Positions 8,973 to 18,835 of a DNA stretch of 64,000 bases are shown one piece after another (position 1 is the first letter of the stretch; each line of letters starts with the position of its first letter). The notes below the pieces were generated by a model. That model worked only from the letters and a program-made list of their open reading frames with translations, was not told the origin of the DNA and searched no databases. The DNA is taken from contig CAIVQB010000077.1 in assembly GCA_903907925.1 (NCBI GenBank), positions 62,001 to 126,000 of the forward strand, in the 5' to 3' direction. This DNA comes from an uncultured Verrucomicrobiota bacterium (GTDB lineage: Bacteria; Verrucomicrobiota; Verrucomicrobiia; Limisphaerales; UBA9464). Position numbers and translations under genes: made by a program.

Positions 8973-10658
8973 TCAGGGCGTGAGGGGTTCGAAAGATGAA
9001 TCGTGGGGAAGTTCGACGTAGTTTTTTCCACGAAACCGCATGGCGACGAAGACAAAAACCACGGAAACCACGAAGGTGAGGAAGGCGTACCGGAAGAATT
9101 GTCCCGCGGAGGCGGCATGGGAATCGGATGCCGCACCGGTGGACGAGCCGAAATGACGCGCAAGCCAGGTGAAAAACGCCACCAGCAGGTTGCCGACGGA
9201 AATGGTCAGCAGCCAGAGGCTCGTCATGGTGCTTTTCATCGTCTTTGGCGCATGCGTAAAGGCGAATTCGTTTCCCGTGGCGGAGACCAGCACTTCACCC
9301 GCCGTAAGAACAATGTAGGGAAGGGTCTGCCACAGGACGCTGAGCTTTTGTCCCTGGGCTGCCAGCACGTCCATCCTCTGCTGCATCAGGCCGACGATGA
9401 CAAATGAAAAGGCGGTGATGAACAACCCGATCATCATCCGCCGGACCGGGGTCGCCTTCCATCCGGTCCGATCCATCGCGGGATACACGCCGAGCGTGAA
9501 CAGCGGCACCAACACCATCACGATCAGCGCATTCATCGACTGCATCTGCTCGGCGCCAATCTGCAGGGAGAAGCGTCCGAGGCTCAGTGAATACTCCGCC
9601 ATCTGGGTGCCCTGGACGACCCAGGTGGAACTCGTCTGGTCCCAAAGCGCCCAAAAGAAAGGGATCAGCGCCAGCACCTTGAGCACCCGGAGAAACGCAC
9701 CGGCATCCTCAAGTGAAGTCGCGGTCAGGAATGGGCGTCCGGCCTCGTAGAAACCGGCCCCCTTTGAATTCAGGCGGCGGGTGATCAAATACCAGGCCGT
9801 GGCGAAGGGACCCACCGGTTGCGGCGAACCCGTGTCTTGAATCCGCCGGTGCAGGCTCACGGTCGCCGGGACCACCCCGAGCAATACAACGAGACCATAG
9901 ACTGCGGCGGTGGAGAAGGCACCCAGCCCGGCATGGGAACAGCCCCAGCCAACACCAACGAGGGCGGCGAGGATGAGCAGCGTGATTCCCGACGCCTTGA
10001 GGAACTGTCCAGGCGGGTCACCGGCCGGCGGCACGCGGTCGTAGTTCGGCGTGCCCAGCCAGAAGATGAGGGTGGCCAGACCCATAAAGATTCCCGGGAT
10101 GCCGAACGCCCAGGAATAGCCATGCACCGTCGTCGTCGCCGGATCGCGTCCCACCACCCATGGGATTATGATGAACGAGAAGAAGGACCCGAAATTGATG
10201 CTCCAGTAAAACCAGCCGTAAACCTTCCGCACCAGATGGGATTGGTGCGGACGAAACTGGTCGCCGACGAAGGCCGACACACTCGGCTTGATGCCGCCCG
10301 AGCCGAGCGCGATCAGGCCGAGGCCGGCGTACAAGCCCCAATAGGTCCCCTCGCCGACCGCCATCATCGCATGCCCGGCGCAGTAGAACAGTGAGAGGTA
10401 AAGAATCGAGCGATAGCGGCCCAGGTAGCGATCAGCAATCCACGCCCCGAGCAGTGGCATGAAGTAATTGGCCGATTTGAAGAGGTGCTGGATTTCCGTG
10501 GCATGGTCCTGACCGGCTCCCAATCGGTTGGCGATGTAGAGCTGCAGGATGCTGATCATCCCGTAGAAACTAAAGCGCTCGCAGGCCTCGTTGCCGACGA
10601 TGAATTTGATCTGCGGTGGGAAACTATCCCGGTCGGCGGCGGTCGGTGCGGGGCTCAC
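8973..10658 (-). CDS. POT/PTR2 family peptide MFS transporter
   Basis: ACERFSFYGMISILQLYIANRL, GAWIADRYLGRYRSILYLSLFYCAGH, GLIALGSGGIKPSVSAFVGDQF. Confidence 0.92.
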   Translation of the reverse strand: MSPAPTAADRDSFPPQIKFIVGNEACERFSFYGMISILQLYIANRLGAGQDHATEIQHLFKSANYFMPLLGAWIADRYLGRYRSILYLSLFYCAGHAMMAVGEGTYWGLYAGLGLIALGSGGIKPSVSAFVGDQFRPHQSHLVRKVYGWFYWSINFGSFFSFIIIPWVVGRDPATTTVHGYSWAFGIPGIFMGLATLIFWLGTPNYDRVPPAGDPPGQFLKASGITLLILAALVGVGWGCSHAGLGAFSTAAVYGLVVLLGVVPATVSLHRRIQDTGSPQPVGPFATAWYLITRRLNSKGAGFYEAGRPFLTATSLEDAGAFLRVLKVLALIPFFWALWDQTSSTWVVQGTQMAEYSLSLGRFSLQIGAEQMQSMNALIVMVLVPLFTLGVYPAMDRTGWKATPVRRMMIGLFITAFSFVIVGLMQQRMDVLAAQGQKLSVLWQTLPYIVLTAGEVLVSATGNEFAFTHAPKTMKSTMTSLWLLTISVGNLLVAFFTWLARHFGSSTGAASDSHAASAGQFFRYAFLTFVVSVVFVFVAMRFRGKNYVELPHDSSFEPLTP

Positions 10659-10755
10659 GAGCGAAGCGATTACCGGTCCCGGGGCCCGCCCGCAAGCCTG
10701 CGGTTCACAGAGACAACGGATTCGAGCACCCGCGTCGGCAGGAAGTTGGGCCGTT

Positions 10756-11532
10756 TCAGCGGACTCCCAACCGCGCCAACTGGTCCCGGTGGCTGCGGCT
10801 TAACGTCAGTCGGGTCCCGTTCTTGAGGGTGACGGCGTATTCGCCATGGAACAGCGGTTGGAGTTCCCGTACCCGGTCCGCATGGACGATGGTGGTCCGG
10901 CTGATACGGACAAACCGGTCGGCCGGAAGCCGTTGTTCCATCGCCGCGAGAGTTTCTCTCAGCAGATGGGTGTGTTCCCCAACGTGCAGCTCGACGTAGT
11001 TGTCGGCCGACCCGACCCAATCAATGTCGACCACGTTCACAAACACAACACGACCCGAGGACTTCACCGAGATCCGGTCCGGAAGCTTTGCCGTCGGACC
11101 CGGTTGCATCTGCGCCAGCATGGCCGTCAACCGGGCGGACAGGTCATCCGGCTGTGTGGATTTGAGGCGATCCATCGCCCGTTGCAGCGCAAGCTTGAAC
11201 CGGTCGCGATCGAACGGCTTGAGGAGATAATCCACCGCATGCACCTCGAAGGCCTTGAGTGCAAATTGATCGTGCGCGGTCACGAAGATTACCACCGGGA
11301 TGTGGGAGGGATCCAGTCGTTCCAACACGCCGAAACCGGTCAATCCCGGCATCTGGACGTCCAGAAACACGAGGTCAGGGCGCACCTGGGAAATCAGATC
11401 CACCGCTTCGTCGCCGCTCGACGCCTCGCCGATCACCGCGACGCCGGTCTCGCGCGCCAGGAGAGAACGGATGCGTTCGCGACCGAGCGGCTCATCGTCC
11501 ACCAGCACCACACGGAGCTCTGACGATTTCAT
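10756..11532 (-). CDS. LytTR-family response regulator
   Basis: Receiver VVLVDDEPLGRERIRSLL..DLVFLDVQMPGLTGFGVLE..VDYLLKPFDRDRF plus LytTR DWVGSADNYVELHVGEHTHLLRETLAAMEQRLP. Confidence 0.92.
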   Translation of the reverse strand: MKSSELRVVLVDDEPLGRERIRSLLARETGVAVIGEASSGDEAVDLISQVRPDLVFLDVQMPGLTGFGVLERLDPSHIPVVIFVTAHDQFALKAFEVHAVDYLLKPFDRDRFKLALQRAMDRLKSTQPDDLSARLTAMLAQMQPGPTAKLPDRISVKSSGRVVFVNVVDIDWVGSADNYVELHVGEHTHLLRETLAAMEQRLPADRFVRISRTTIVHADRVRELQPLFHGEYAVTLKNGTRLTLSRSHRDQLARLGVR

Positions 11533-11614
11533 GGTTGGTGGCTCCAGCAGCACCCCGCCACCCGCGATCCGAGCGGCGTACCCGTTGAGCGGGCGAAACT
11601 AAATGGCAACAGGC

Positions 11615-12943
11615 TCATGGGTACATCGCGAGAAACCGGCGTCGGTAGGCCGTTTCCTGCTGGGGCAATCGCGAACGCAGGGTCTCCTGCCGCACCGCGC
11701 CATGTTGGAATCGGCGTTTCTCGAACACCGGCATCTCGACACCGAAACAGGACCGCAGTCCCCGGGAAATCACCTCGCCCTTCAACGAATACAGGGTCGG
11801 AACGTCATAGCGGGTCAGTTCGATGAAGGGGATTCCCTCGGACACCGCGATCACCTGCGGCCGCATGAAGGGACTGAACCCCTCAAACCCGTACTGCCGC
11901 CCGGGCGCGTAGGTCCGAACGTAGCCACGACTCAATCCACCGCTGTAGGTCAGGGAATGTTTGATCCGGCCCACACCCCAGCCTTCGTGGTAGAGCATCA
12001 GATTGTGGACGACGCTGCGAATGGTCAGTTCGGGATTCTCCTCAATCGGATAGTCCTTCAGGTTTTCGTCCCCGCCGTCGCCGTCCCACAAATGCCGCCA
12101 GTCCGGATACCGTCGACGAATGCCCCGGCACAATGCCAGTCCCATCGTCGCGCATTCCACATCCAGCGGTTTGTAGTCTTCGATCACACGAATCGACTGC
12201 TCAGCATCGAGTTCATCGGGATCCGCCTCGATCGCCTCCAGAAACAGGCCGAGATCCAGACGCGCCAGGAATTCCCGGGCCTGGGCGAGGTCGGGTCCGT
12301 CCCCGAAGCTCAGCGTGAACGCCTTCAACCGGGCCGGATTCATCCCCAGCCGGAGCATCATGTGATAGGTCACCAGGAACACCGCCCCGGAATCGCCACC
12401 GCCCGAAAACGCAATGCCCACCGGTTCCGCTTCAGGCAGGGCCTTCAATTGTTTTCCAATTTCATCAGCGAGGGCGCCGATGTAGCGCCGGCCGATTTCG
12501 TCCAGGTCCGCCGGAAGTGATTCGCGTTCCGGTGTGAAAAAACGGGTGTAGGTCGGATCGGGATCCGGGCAGCCGATCAATTGAATGCCAGTGAGGTAAT
12601 GCGCCGGAACCATCCGCGTGTAGCTCGGATGAAACTGGTCATCGAGGCCCTCCTTGCAAAGCTGTTCGTGAATCCGATCGATCCGGTCGGCGACGATCAG
12701 CGCCGGCCCTTCCTGGCGCTTGGCGAGGAAGTAACGCATCGGACGATCGAGCGAACGGGCCATGTTCACCGTCTTGCCCGACCGCGCCAGCAGAGCGAAC
12801 GATCCATCAATCTCGGCCACCTTCGCCGCATCACCGGAGAGCACCCGGGCGCGGGCCTCCCCGACGGACATGTTCAGGATCCGGTTGGCCGCCGGATCGA
12901 GAAGATCCACCACCCGCTCGACATACACATCGTTGGGATGCAT
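11615..12943 (-). CDS. Asparagine synthase-like PP-loop amidoligase, lacking canonical N-terminal Cys2
   Basis: VGIAFSGGGDSGAVFLVTYHMM PP-loop; HLWDGDGGDENLKDYP; start MHPNDVYVERVVDLL rather than MC. Confidence 0.7.
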   Translation of the reverse strand: MHPNDVYVERVVDLLDPAANRILNMSVGEARARVLSGDAAKVAEIDGSFALLARSGKTVNMARSLDRPMRYFLAKRQEGPALIVADRIDRIHEQLCKEGLDDQFHPSYTRMVPAHYLTGIQLIGCPDPDPTYTRFFTPERESLPADLDEIGRRYIGALADEIGKQLKALPEAEPVGIAFSGGGDSGAVFLVTYHMMLRLGMNPARLKAFTLSFGDGPDLAQAREFLARLDLGLFLEAIEADPDELDAEQSIRVIEDYKPLDVECATMGLALCRGIRRRYPDWRHLWDGDGGDENLKDYPIEENPELTIRSVVHNLMLYHEGWGVGRIKHSLTYSGGLSRGYVRTYAPGRQYGFEGFSPFMRPQVIAVSEGIPFIELTRYDVPTLYSLKGEVISRGLRSCFGVEMPVFEKRRFQHGAVRQETLRSRLPQQETAYRRRFLAMYP

Positions 12944-13088
12944 CTGGCGACTCTGCGCGAGGCCGGGGCCGGCGGCAAGCGGGGCGGGGTGGTCGGCCCG
13001 CCGGCGGTGGCGACCTGCCGGAGAGCCGCCGCCGGACACAGTTTACTTGCAGCCCGGGAGGGATTCGGCCAGACAGCGGGCCTGCTGC

Positions 13089-14153
13089 ATGCCGACCGTT
13101 GATCTCGCCACGTTGGGTTGGAACCCGTTTTTCGAGGATGCCTTCGTCAAACATCGGGCGACCGGACTGGTCCCGGCCCGGGTGGCGACGGAGGACAAAA
13201 ACTTCTACACCATCGTCGGCGAAACCGGCGAAACGATCGCCGTCATCACCGGACGGCTGCACTTGAAAAAGGGAAACCGAACCGCTCTGCCGAAGGTGGG
13301 CGACTGGGTCGCGGTGAGCCAGCCGGGAACCGGGGAACAGACCCACATCCACGCGGTGCTTCCCCGTCGGACCACGCTGAGCCGCAAGCTTCCGGGACGC
13401 GAAGCCGAGGAGCAGGTGATCGCCACCAACCTTGACGTCGTGTTCGTGGTGCAGGCGATGGATTCCACCTTCAATCTGCGCCGTCTCGAACGATTCCTGG
13501 TGATGGTCCATGAAGGCGGCGCGCAACCGGTGGTGCTCCTGAACAAGACCGACCTTTGCGACGATCCGGAGGCCCAGGTCGCCGCGGTCCAGGCGGCGGC
13601 GGGAACGACGCCCGTAATCCCGGTCTGCGCCAAGACTGGCAAGGGCACCGGCAAAATGCGGGCGTTTGTGACGGCCGGAACGACGGTGGCCTTCATCGGC
13701 ACGTCGGGTGTTGGCAAATCCAGCCTGATCAATCGCCTGCTCGGCGAGGCCACCCAGGCCACGCTGGAAGTTCGAAGTGAAGATTCCAAGGGCCGCCACA
13801 CCACCACCTGGCGGGAACTGATTCCCCTGCCCTCGGGCGGACTGGTCGTGGATACCCCGGGCATGCGGGAGTTTCACATGTGGGTCGCCGGCGACGGATT
13901 GGAGAGCGCGTTTCCGGACGTTTTCCAGTTCGCCTCACAATGTCGGTTCCGCGATTGCCAGCATCAGAAGGAACCCGATTGCGCCGTCCGCGCGGCGCTG
14001 GCCGAGGGCAAGATCACCGCCGAACGCTACGACAGCTTCAGCAAACTCCAGCGCGAACTCGGCCGCGTCCGCGAGGAACGCAAACAACACGCCTACTTCG
14101 TCAACAAACGGCGCTCCACCCTCGGCACCAAGGCGTGGTTGAGGAATGATTGA
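13089..14153 (+). CDS. rsgA: Ribosome small-subunit-dependent GTPase A
   Basis: Circularly permuted GTPase: LNKTDLCDD (G4), FIGTSGVGKSSLINRLLG (G1), VVDTPGMREF (G3); C-terminal Cys/His CRFRDCQHQKEPDC. Confidence 0.95.
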   Translation: MPTVDLATLGWNPFFEDAFVKHRATGLVPARVATEDKNFYTIVGETGETIAVITGRLHLKKGNRTALPKVGDWVAVSQPGTGEQTHIHAVLPRRTTLSRKLPGREAEEQVIATNLDVVFVVQAMDSTFNLRRLERFLVMVHEGGAQPVVLLNKTDLCDDPEAQVAAVQAAAGTTPVIPVCAKTGKGTGKMRAFVTAGTTVAFIGTSGVGKSSLINRLLGEATQATLEVRSEDSKGRHTTTWRELIPLPSGGLVVDTPGMREFHMWVAGDGLESAFPDVFQFASQCRFRDCQHQKEPDCAVRAALAEGKITAERYDSFSKLQRELGRVREERKQHAYFVNKRRSTLGTKAWLRND

Positions 14154-14245
14154 GTTGGGGAGGTTGAAGGGTTGGGAGATGAAGAGTTGAAAGGGGACTC
14201 AAAAAGTCGTTTGCGAGTTCATGTAAGACGGGTAAGCCTGTTCAC

Positions 14246-14497
14246 ATGAGTACGGCAATCCTTTCAACAAAGGGGCAGTTGGTGATTCCGAGCGAAATCC
14301 GGAAGGCGTTGCACCTTCAGCCCGGTGACCGGGTCGCGTTCAATATTGAGGGGGAGCGGCTGATCATGAGACGGGACGAGACGAAGCGGGCGCGATTGAT
14401 TCGCGGGAAATTTGGCCGTCCAGTCCTTTCGGCACCAAAAAACGCGCCCGCGATGACACCCGAACGAGTGAAGACCCTTTTGGAGGATCTCGCATGA
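14246..14497 (+). CDS. AbrB/MazE-SpoVT-like antitoxin (VapB-type)
   Basis: AILSTKGQLVIPSEIRKALHLQPGDRVAFNIEGERLIM; stop overlaps start of downstream PIN gene (ATGA). Confidence 0.88.
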   Translation: MSTAILSTKGQLVIPSEIRKALHLQPGDRVAFNIEGERLIMRRDETKRARLIRGKFGRPVLSAPKNAPAMTPERVKTLLEDLA

Positions 14498-14889
14498 GTC
14501 ACCTACTGGACGTGAACCTGTTGCTGGCCTGCGGATGGGACTCCCACTCCAAACACCTGGCGGCAAATCGGTGGCTCGGTTCTCTCACCTCTTTTGCGAC
14601 CTGCCCGACAACCCAAATGGGATTCATCCGCGTGAGCATGAGCCCGGGCTACTCTGCCACTTTTGAGAATGCACAAAGCGTCCTGCAGGCGATTACAAAA
14701 CTTCGGAGTCACCGATTCCTTCCGGACGAGACGATGGCAATCTCTTTACCCAACGTCCTCAACCATCGCGATATCTCAGATGGTCACCTGGTACGGCTTG
14801 CCATGACGGCTGGACTCCGGTTGGCGACGCTCGATGAAACCCTTTGCCAGCGGACTTGGGCCAAAGGCCTGGCGGAGAATCCGGTTTGA
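14494..14889 (+). CDS. PIN-domain toxin (VapC-type)
   Basis: MSHLLDVNLLLACGWDSHSKH..; ISDGHLVRLAMTAGLRLATLDETL; coupled to AbrB antitoxin. Confidence 0.87.
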   Translation: MSHLLDVNLLLACGWDSHSKHLAANRWLGSLTSFATCPTTQMGFIRVSMSPGYSATFENAQSVLQAITKLRSHRFLPDETMAISLPNVLNHRDISDGHLVRLAMTAGLRLATLDETLCQRTWAKGLAENPV

Positions 14890-14993
14890 TACCATCCACT
14901 ACTGTTCCCGGAGACCTCCGCGCCGCCTGTAAATGATCATTGGCACGAACTCTTCTTACTCGCGCTTGAAACACCGGAAGAGTTTCGCGGCGG

Positions 14994-15200
14994 TCACTTG
15001 GGACCATTCGCCGCACGGGCTCTGATGACGGGCCTCGAAACCGCCTTCGACGCACGACGGCGTGGCGATGGTTTGGTGCCATTCACGGCCACCGGCTTCC
15101 TGCTCGGCAACACTCCTGAAAATCGATAACCAATCAGCAGGTGGCTGTCGTCCAGATCGAAGGGGTCTGGCTGGGGTGTTTTTATCACCTTAGTCATGAG
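14994..15200 (-). CDS. Hypothetical small protein (MTKVIKTPQPDPFDLDDSHLLIGY...)
   Basis: Start overlaps the end of the upstream minus-strand ORF (15194), suggesting translational coupling. Confidence 0.4.
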   Translation of the reverse strand, partial: LMTKVIKTPQPDPFDLDDSHLLIGYRFSGVLPSRKPVAVNGTKPSPRRRASKAVSRPVIRARAANGPK

Positions 15201-15829
15201 GGTAATTGGAATCGTTCCGGATCCGCTGGCAAGCCCGTTTCCGCCCATCGGTTCAAATACTTAACCCGAAAGGCCCGATAAACCGGGGCTTGGATTTGAA
15301 AAACATCACCCACGATGGGGAGATCAAACCATTGACGGTAGTATTCTGCAGAAGATTCCGTCGCCTCGCCCCAGAGCAGGCCCGCATCGATTGCCTCAGC
15401 CACAGATGCAACCCAGAATAGGATGCCGACACCAATCCGTCCCGTTCCGGTAGGGGCGGCAGGATTCGTAGCCAGAAGGTCCAAGACGATGTGGTTGCAC
15501 CAAGTCCGTCTGAACAGGCAAAAGCCCAGTGGATCCGAAGCTTCGGGTGCGACGACGAGCACCATCATGGCAACCTCCGTACGCGACTCTTCGGCAATAC
15601 GGGTACGTAGTTCGGAAAGAGTGGTCGCCGTGCGATCCAAGCTGGAATACGACCGCCAACGCTTTCGAGCCAATGCACAAAACTCAAGCGCGTCTTCCGC
15701 CCGGGAATCACTGACTTTCCCGCCCGTACGTGGCAACTTCCACCGGCCCAGCGTGCCGACCGCCCGACTGTCCGCGAACTTGCAATTCGCAAGTACGAAC
15801 GCGCCACCCAGGCGTATCGGCATCTTCAC
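15194..15829 (-). CDS. Hypothetical protein, possible GNAT-like fold
   Basis: ORF with sequence AMMVLVVAPEASDPLGFCLFRRTWCNHIVLDLLATNP, GNAT-like core by eye only. Confidence 0.5.
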   Translation of the reverse strand: MKMPIRLGGAFVLANCKFADSRAVGTLGRWKLPRTGGKVSDSRAEDALEFCALARKRWRSYSSLDRTATTLSELRTRIAEESRTEVAMMVLVVAPEASDPLGFCLFRRTWCNHIVLDLLATNPAAPTGTGRIGVGILFWVASVAEAIDAGLLWGEATESSAEYYRQWFDLPIVGDVFQIQAPVYRAFRVKYLNRWAETGLPADPERFQLPS

Positions 15830-15833
15830 AAGC

Positions 15834-18032
15834 CTACCTCAGGAACGCCTCGTACAGGCCGCCGTCGACGGTGATGACCTGGCCGGTGGTCTTGCTCAAC
15901 CGCTGGCTGACCAGCAGGAAATAGGCTTCGGCCTGGTCGGCTGGCGTGATCGGTGCCTTGGTCAGGGTCCGGTCGGCGTAGAACTGCGCCAGCTTCTTCA
16001 CCAGGGATTCGGTCGCCTCGTCGTCGGTGTAGGGAATGTTATACTTGGCGAGCGATCCAATGACGCGGTCGCGCGGGAACATCGCTGAACCCTGCACCAC
16101 GGTCGCCGGCGCCACGCCATTGACCCGCACCAGCGGGCTCAGTTCGATCGACAGCTCGCGGACCAGGTGATTCGCCGCCGCCTTCGAACAGTCGTAGGCC
16201 ACACTGCCCTTCTTGGCGACCACGGCATTGGCGGAGGTCGTCAGGACCATCTGCCCCTTCAATCCCTGTTCCTTCCAGGTTTTGCCCGCCTCGTCGCCCA
16301 CCAGGTAACTGCCGGTGACATTGATGCCAAAGGTCAGCGCCCACTTGTCGTCGGGGATGTGGCCGGTGGTATCGCTGGCCACGAAAATGCCAGCCGTGAC
16401 GCAGATGGAATCGAATCCGCCATACGCCAGCGCCACCTGGTCGAGCATGCGGCGGATGCTGGGACGATCGGTGATATTGGCCGCGAATCCGATTGCCGGA
16501 CCGCAATTGGAAACACCACTGCCCGCAACGCCGATCCCGACGCCATACTTGTCGGTGATCTCCTTGGCCGTCGCCTGGGCCGAGGCTTCATTCAGATCGA
16601 CCGTCACGATGTGGGCGCCCTCGCGGACGAGGCGATGGGCGGTCTCTTTGCCGATTCCGGAGCCGGCGCCGATGACCACGATCACCTGGCGGGCGAGTTC
16701 CTTTTCCGCCGGCATGCGCTTGAGCTTGGCCTCCTCCAGCAGCCAGTACTCGATGTCAAAGGCCTCCTGCTGCGGCAATGCGATATAACGATCGATCGCT
16801 TCGGCACCGCGCATGACCTCAACGGCGCAATTGTAGAATTCGGCCGTGACGCGGGACTCCGACTTGTCCTTGCCCCAGGCAATCATTCCGACGCCCGGAA
16901 TGAGGACGACCGTCGGATTGGCATCGCGCATCGCCGGCGAGTTCGCGTGTTTGCAACGCTGATAATAGGCGGCGTAGTCCTTGCGATACTGTTCGATCCC
17001 CGCCTTGAGCTTGGTCTTGAGCGCGGCGAGATCCTCGGTCTGCGGATTCCAATCCACGTACAGCGGCTTGATCTTGGTGCGGAGGAAATGATCGGGGCAA
17101 CTGGTGCCGAGTTCGGCAAGGCGCGGGGCATCCTTGGAATTGACGAAGCGCAGGATCTTGGCGTCGTCCTGAACCGTGCCGATGAACCGCTTCTGCTGGC
17201 TGACCTGTCCACGCAACCACGGCAGGATCGCGGCCAGCACTTCGGACCGTTTCTCCGGCGCGAGCGATTCGCAACGCGCCCCGCCAAACGCCGCGGCATC
17301 CCCGCCCTTGGCTTGATATTTTGCCTCAATGTACGCGGCCGCCGTTTCAATGAAATCAAGCGTGGCGAGATAGCATTCCTTGTCGTCATCCGCCCAGGAA
17401 ATGAACCCGTGCTGACCCATCATGATGGCGCGGGCCTTGGGGTTCCCTCGGACGATCTCCTGCATGGCGAGGCCCAGTTCGAAGCCGGGCCGCATCCACG
17501 GCACGTAGGCCATCGCGTCGCCGAAGATCTCGCGGGTCAATTCCTCGCAGCGGGCGGAAGCGGCGATGGCAATGATCGCGTTCGGGTGCATGTGGTCCAC
17601 GAACTTCGCCGGGATGAAGCTGTGGAGCGGGGTGTCAATCGACGAGGCCCGCGGGTTCAGATTGAAGGTGGTGTGATTGTAGGCGCCGACCATGTCGTCC
17701 TCGGCCTGGGACTTCAGGCCCTTGTCGGCGCGGGCGGCGTAGGATTTCTGAAGGCCGATCAACTTCGCCTGGTAGAGCGACGAGAAATTCTCCCGCAGGC
17801 TGGTGCGCAAATCGCCGCCGGAACCCTTGACCCACAACACCTCCACCGATTCACCGGTCAACGGATCCTTCTCCGCGAGTTTGGAGGACGTGTTACCGCC
17901 GCCGGTGTTGGTGATGCGCTGATCGGCACCCAGTTTGTTGGAACGATAGACCAGGCGGTCCATGCCCGAGAGGGCGCCGGCTTCCGCGTCGTTCCACAGG
18001 TTACTGACGTGCTGATAGGATTTCGTAGCCAT
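15834..18032 (-). CDS. Bifunctional aldolase/short-chain dehydrogenase (rhamnulose-1-phosphate aldolase/lactaldehyde dehydrogenase type)
   Basis: N-terminal class II aldolase (DHMHPNAIIAIAAS) plus C-terminal SDR (VIGAGSGIGKETAHRL, YDCSKAA). Confidence 0.9.
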   Translation of the reverse strand: MATKSYQHVSNLWNDAEAGALSGMDRLVYRSNKLGADQRITNTGGGNTSSKLAEKDPLTGESVEVLWVKGSGGDLRTSLRENFSSLYQAKLIGLQKSYAARADKGLKSQAEDDMVGAYNHTTFNLNPRASSIDTPLHSFIPAKFVDHMHPNAIIAIAASARCEELTREIFGDAMAYVPWMRPGFELGLAMQEIVRGNPKARAIMMGQHGFISWADDDKECYLATLDFIETAAAYIEAKYQAKGGDAAAFGGARCESLAPEKRSEVLAAILPWLRGQVSQQKRFIGTVQDDAKILRFVNSKDAPRLAELGTSCPDHFLRTKIKPLYVDWNPQTEDLAALKTKLKAGIEQYRKDYAAYYQRCKHANSPAMRDANPTVVLIPGVGMIAWGKDKSESRVTAEFYNCAVEVMRGAEAIDRYIALPQQEAFDIEYWLLEEAKLKRMPAEKELARQVIVVIGAGSGIGKETAHRLVREGAHIVTVDLNEASAQATAKEITDKYGVGIGVAGSGVSNCGPAIGFAANITDRPSIRRMLDQVALAYGGFDSICVTAGIFVASDTTGHIPDDKWALTFGINVTGSYLVGDEAGKTWKEQGLKGQMVLTTSANAVVAKKGSVAYDCSKAAANHLVRELSIELSPLVRVNGVAPATVVQGSAMFPRDRVIGSLAKYNIPYTDDEATESLVKKLAQFYADRTLTKAPITPADQAEAYFLLVSQRLSKTTGQVITVDGGLYEAFLR

Positions 18033-18097
18033 AAAGATGTTCGAGGACGACCGGCAACCCGCGGTACGGGGACGATTGAGGCGATGAAGCCCGCAGG

Positions 18098-18123
18098 CGA
18101 TGCCGGTTCGAGAGCCGGCATCG
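18098..18123. promoter_or_regulatory. Perfect 9-bp inverted repeat in divergent promoter region
   Basis: CGATGCCGG-TTCGAGAG-CCGGCATCG between divergent starts at 18032(-) and 18275(+). Confidence 0.6.
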
Positions 18124-18274
18124 TCCCAAACCGCGCCCAACCGGTGCAATGGTTTTTGAGAGGCCCCAGGATTCAATTCCGGGTTGCCTGAATCCCGCCG
18201 GTTCGGCACAAACCGTCCTCGCTAGCCGCCGCTGGCTGCCTCTTCCCACGCGCAATCCTCTTCCACCCCATCCC

Positions 18275-18808
18275 ATGAAACTCATCAAGCGTCTGTTGAT
18301 CCTCGTGGTCGTGCTGATCCTGGGGGTGATCGCCGCCGGCTGGTTGCTGCCGAGCCATTATTCCGTGGAACGGGCGATTGTCAGCCAGGCCAAGCCCGAA
18401 AAGCTCTACGACATCGTCGCCGATCTGAAGACCTGGGAGGACTGGACGGCCTGGAACAAACAGTTGGATCCCACCATCACTCGAACCTTTGCGGGACCCG
18501 CCAGCGGAGCCGGTTCCTCGATGGCTTGGGACGGAAAGAAGACCGGTCAGGGTGAATTCAAGTTCACCGACGCCACTCCGCCGGGGAAAATCGTCTACGC
18601 ACTATCCTTTGAACACGGCAAATACCTGTCGACTGGCGTGTTCACATTTGAAACCAATCCGAAGGGCACGGTTGTTCGGTGGACCAATGAGGGCGATCTC
18701 GGGTTGAACCCGATCAGTCGATGGATGGGCCTCTTCATGGACCGTCTGATGGGGGATGATTTCGCCAAGGGCCTGACCGAACTGAAAGCCCGCGCCGAAG
18801 CCAAGTGA
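18275..18808 (+). CDS. SRPBCC (START/polyketide cyclase-like) family protein
   Basis: N-terminal TM then HYSVERAIVSQAKPEKLYDIVADLKTWEDWTAWNKQLDP. Confidence 0.87.
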   Translation: MKLIKRLLILVVVLILGVIAAGWLLPSHYSVERAIVSQAKPEKLYDIVADLKTWEDWTAWNKQLDPTITRTFAGPASGAGSSMAWDGKKTGQGEFKFTDATPPGKIVYALSFEHGKYLSTGVFTFETNPKGTVVRWTNEGDLGLNPISRWMGLFMDRLMGDDFAKGLTELKARAEAK

Positions 18809-18835
18809 GCCGCGATACAGCCGTCGAGGCCTTGC

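Noticed and set aside
16167-18191. 674-aa plus-strand ORF
   Set aside because: Exact shadow of the minus-strand aldolase/dehydrogenase, which has clear domain motifs.
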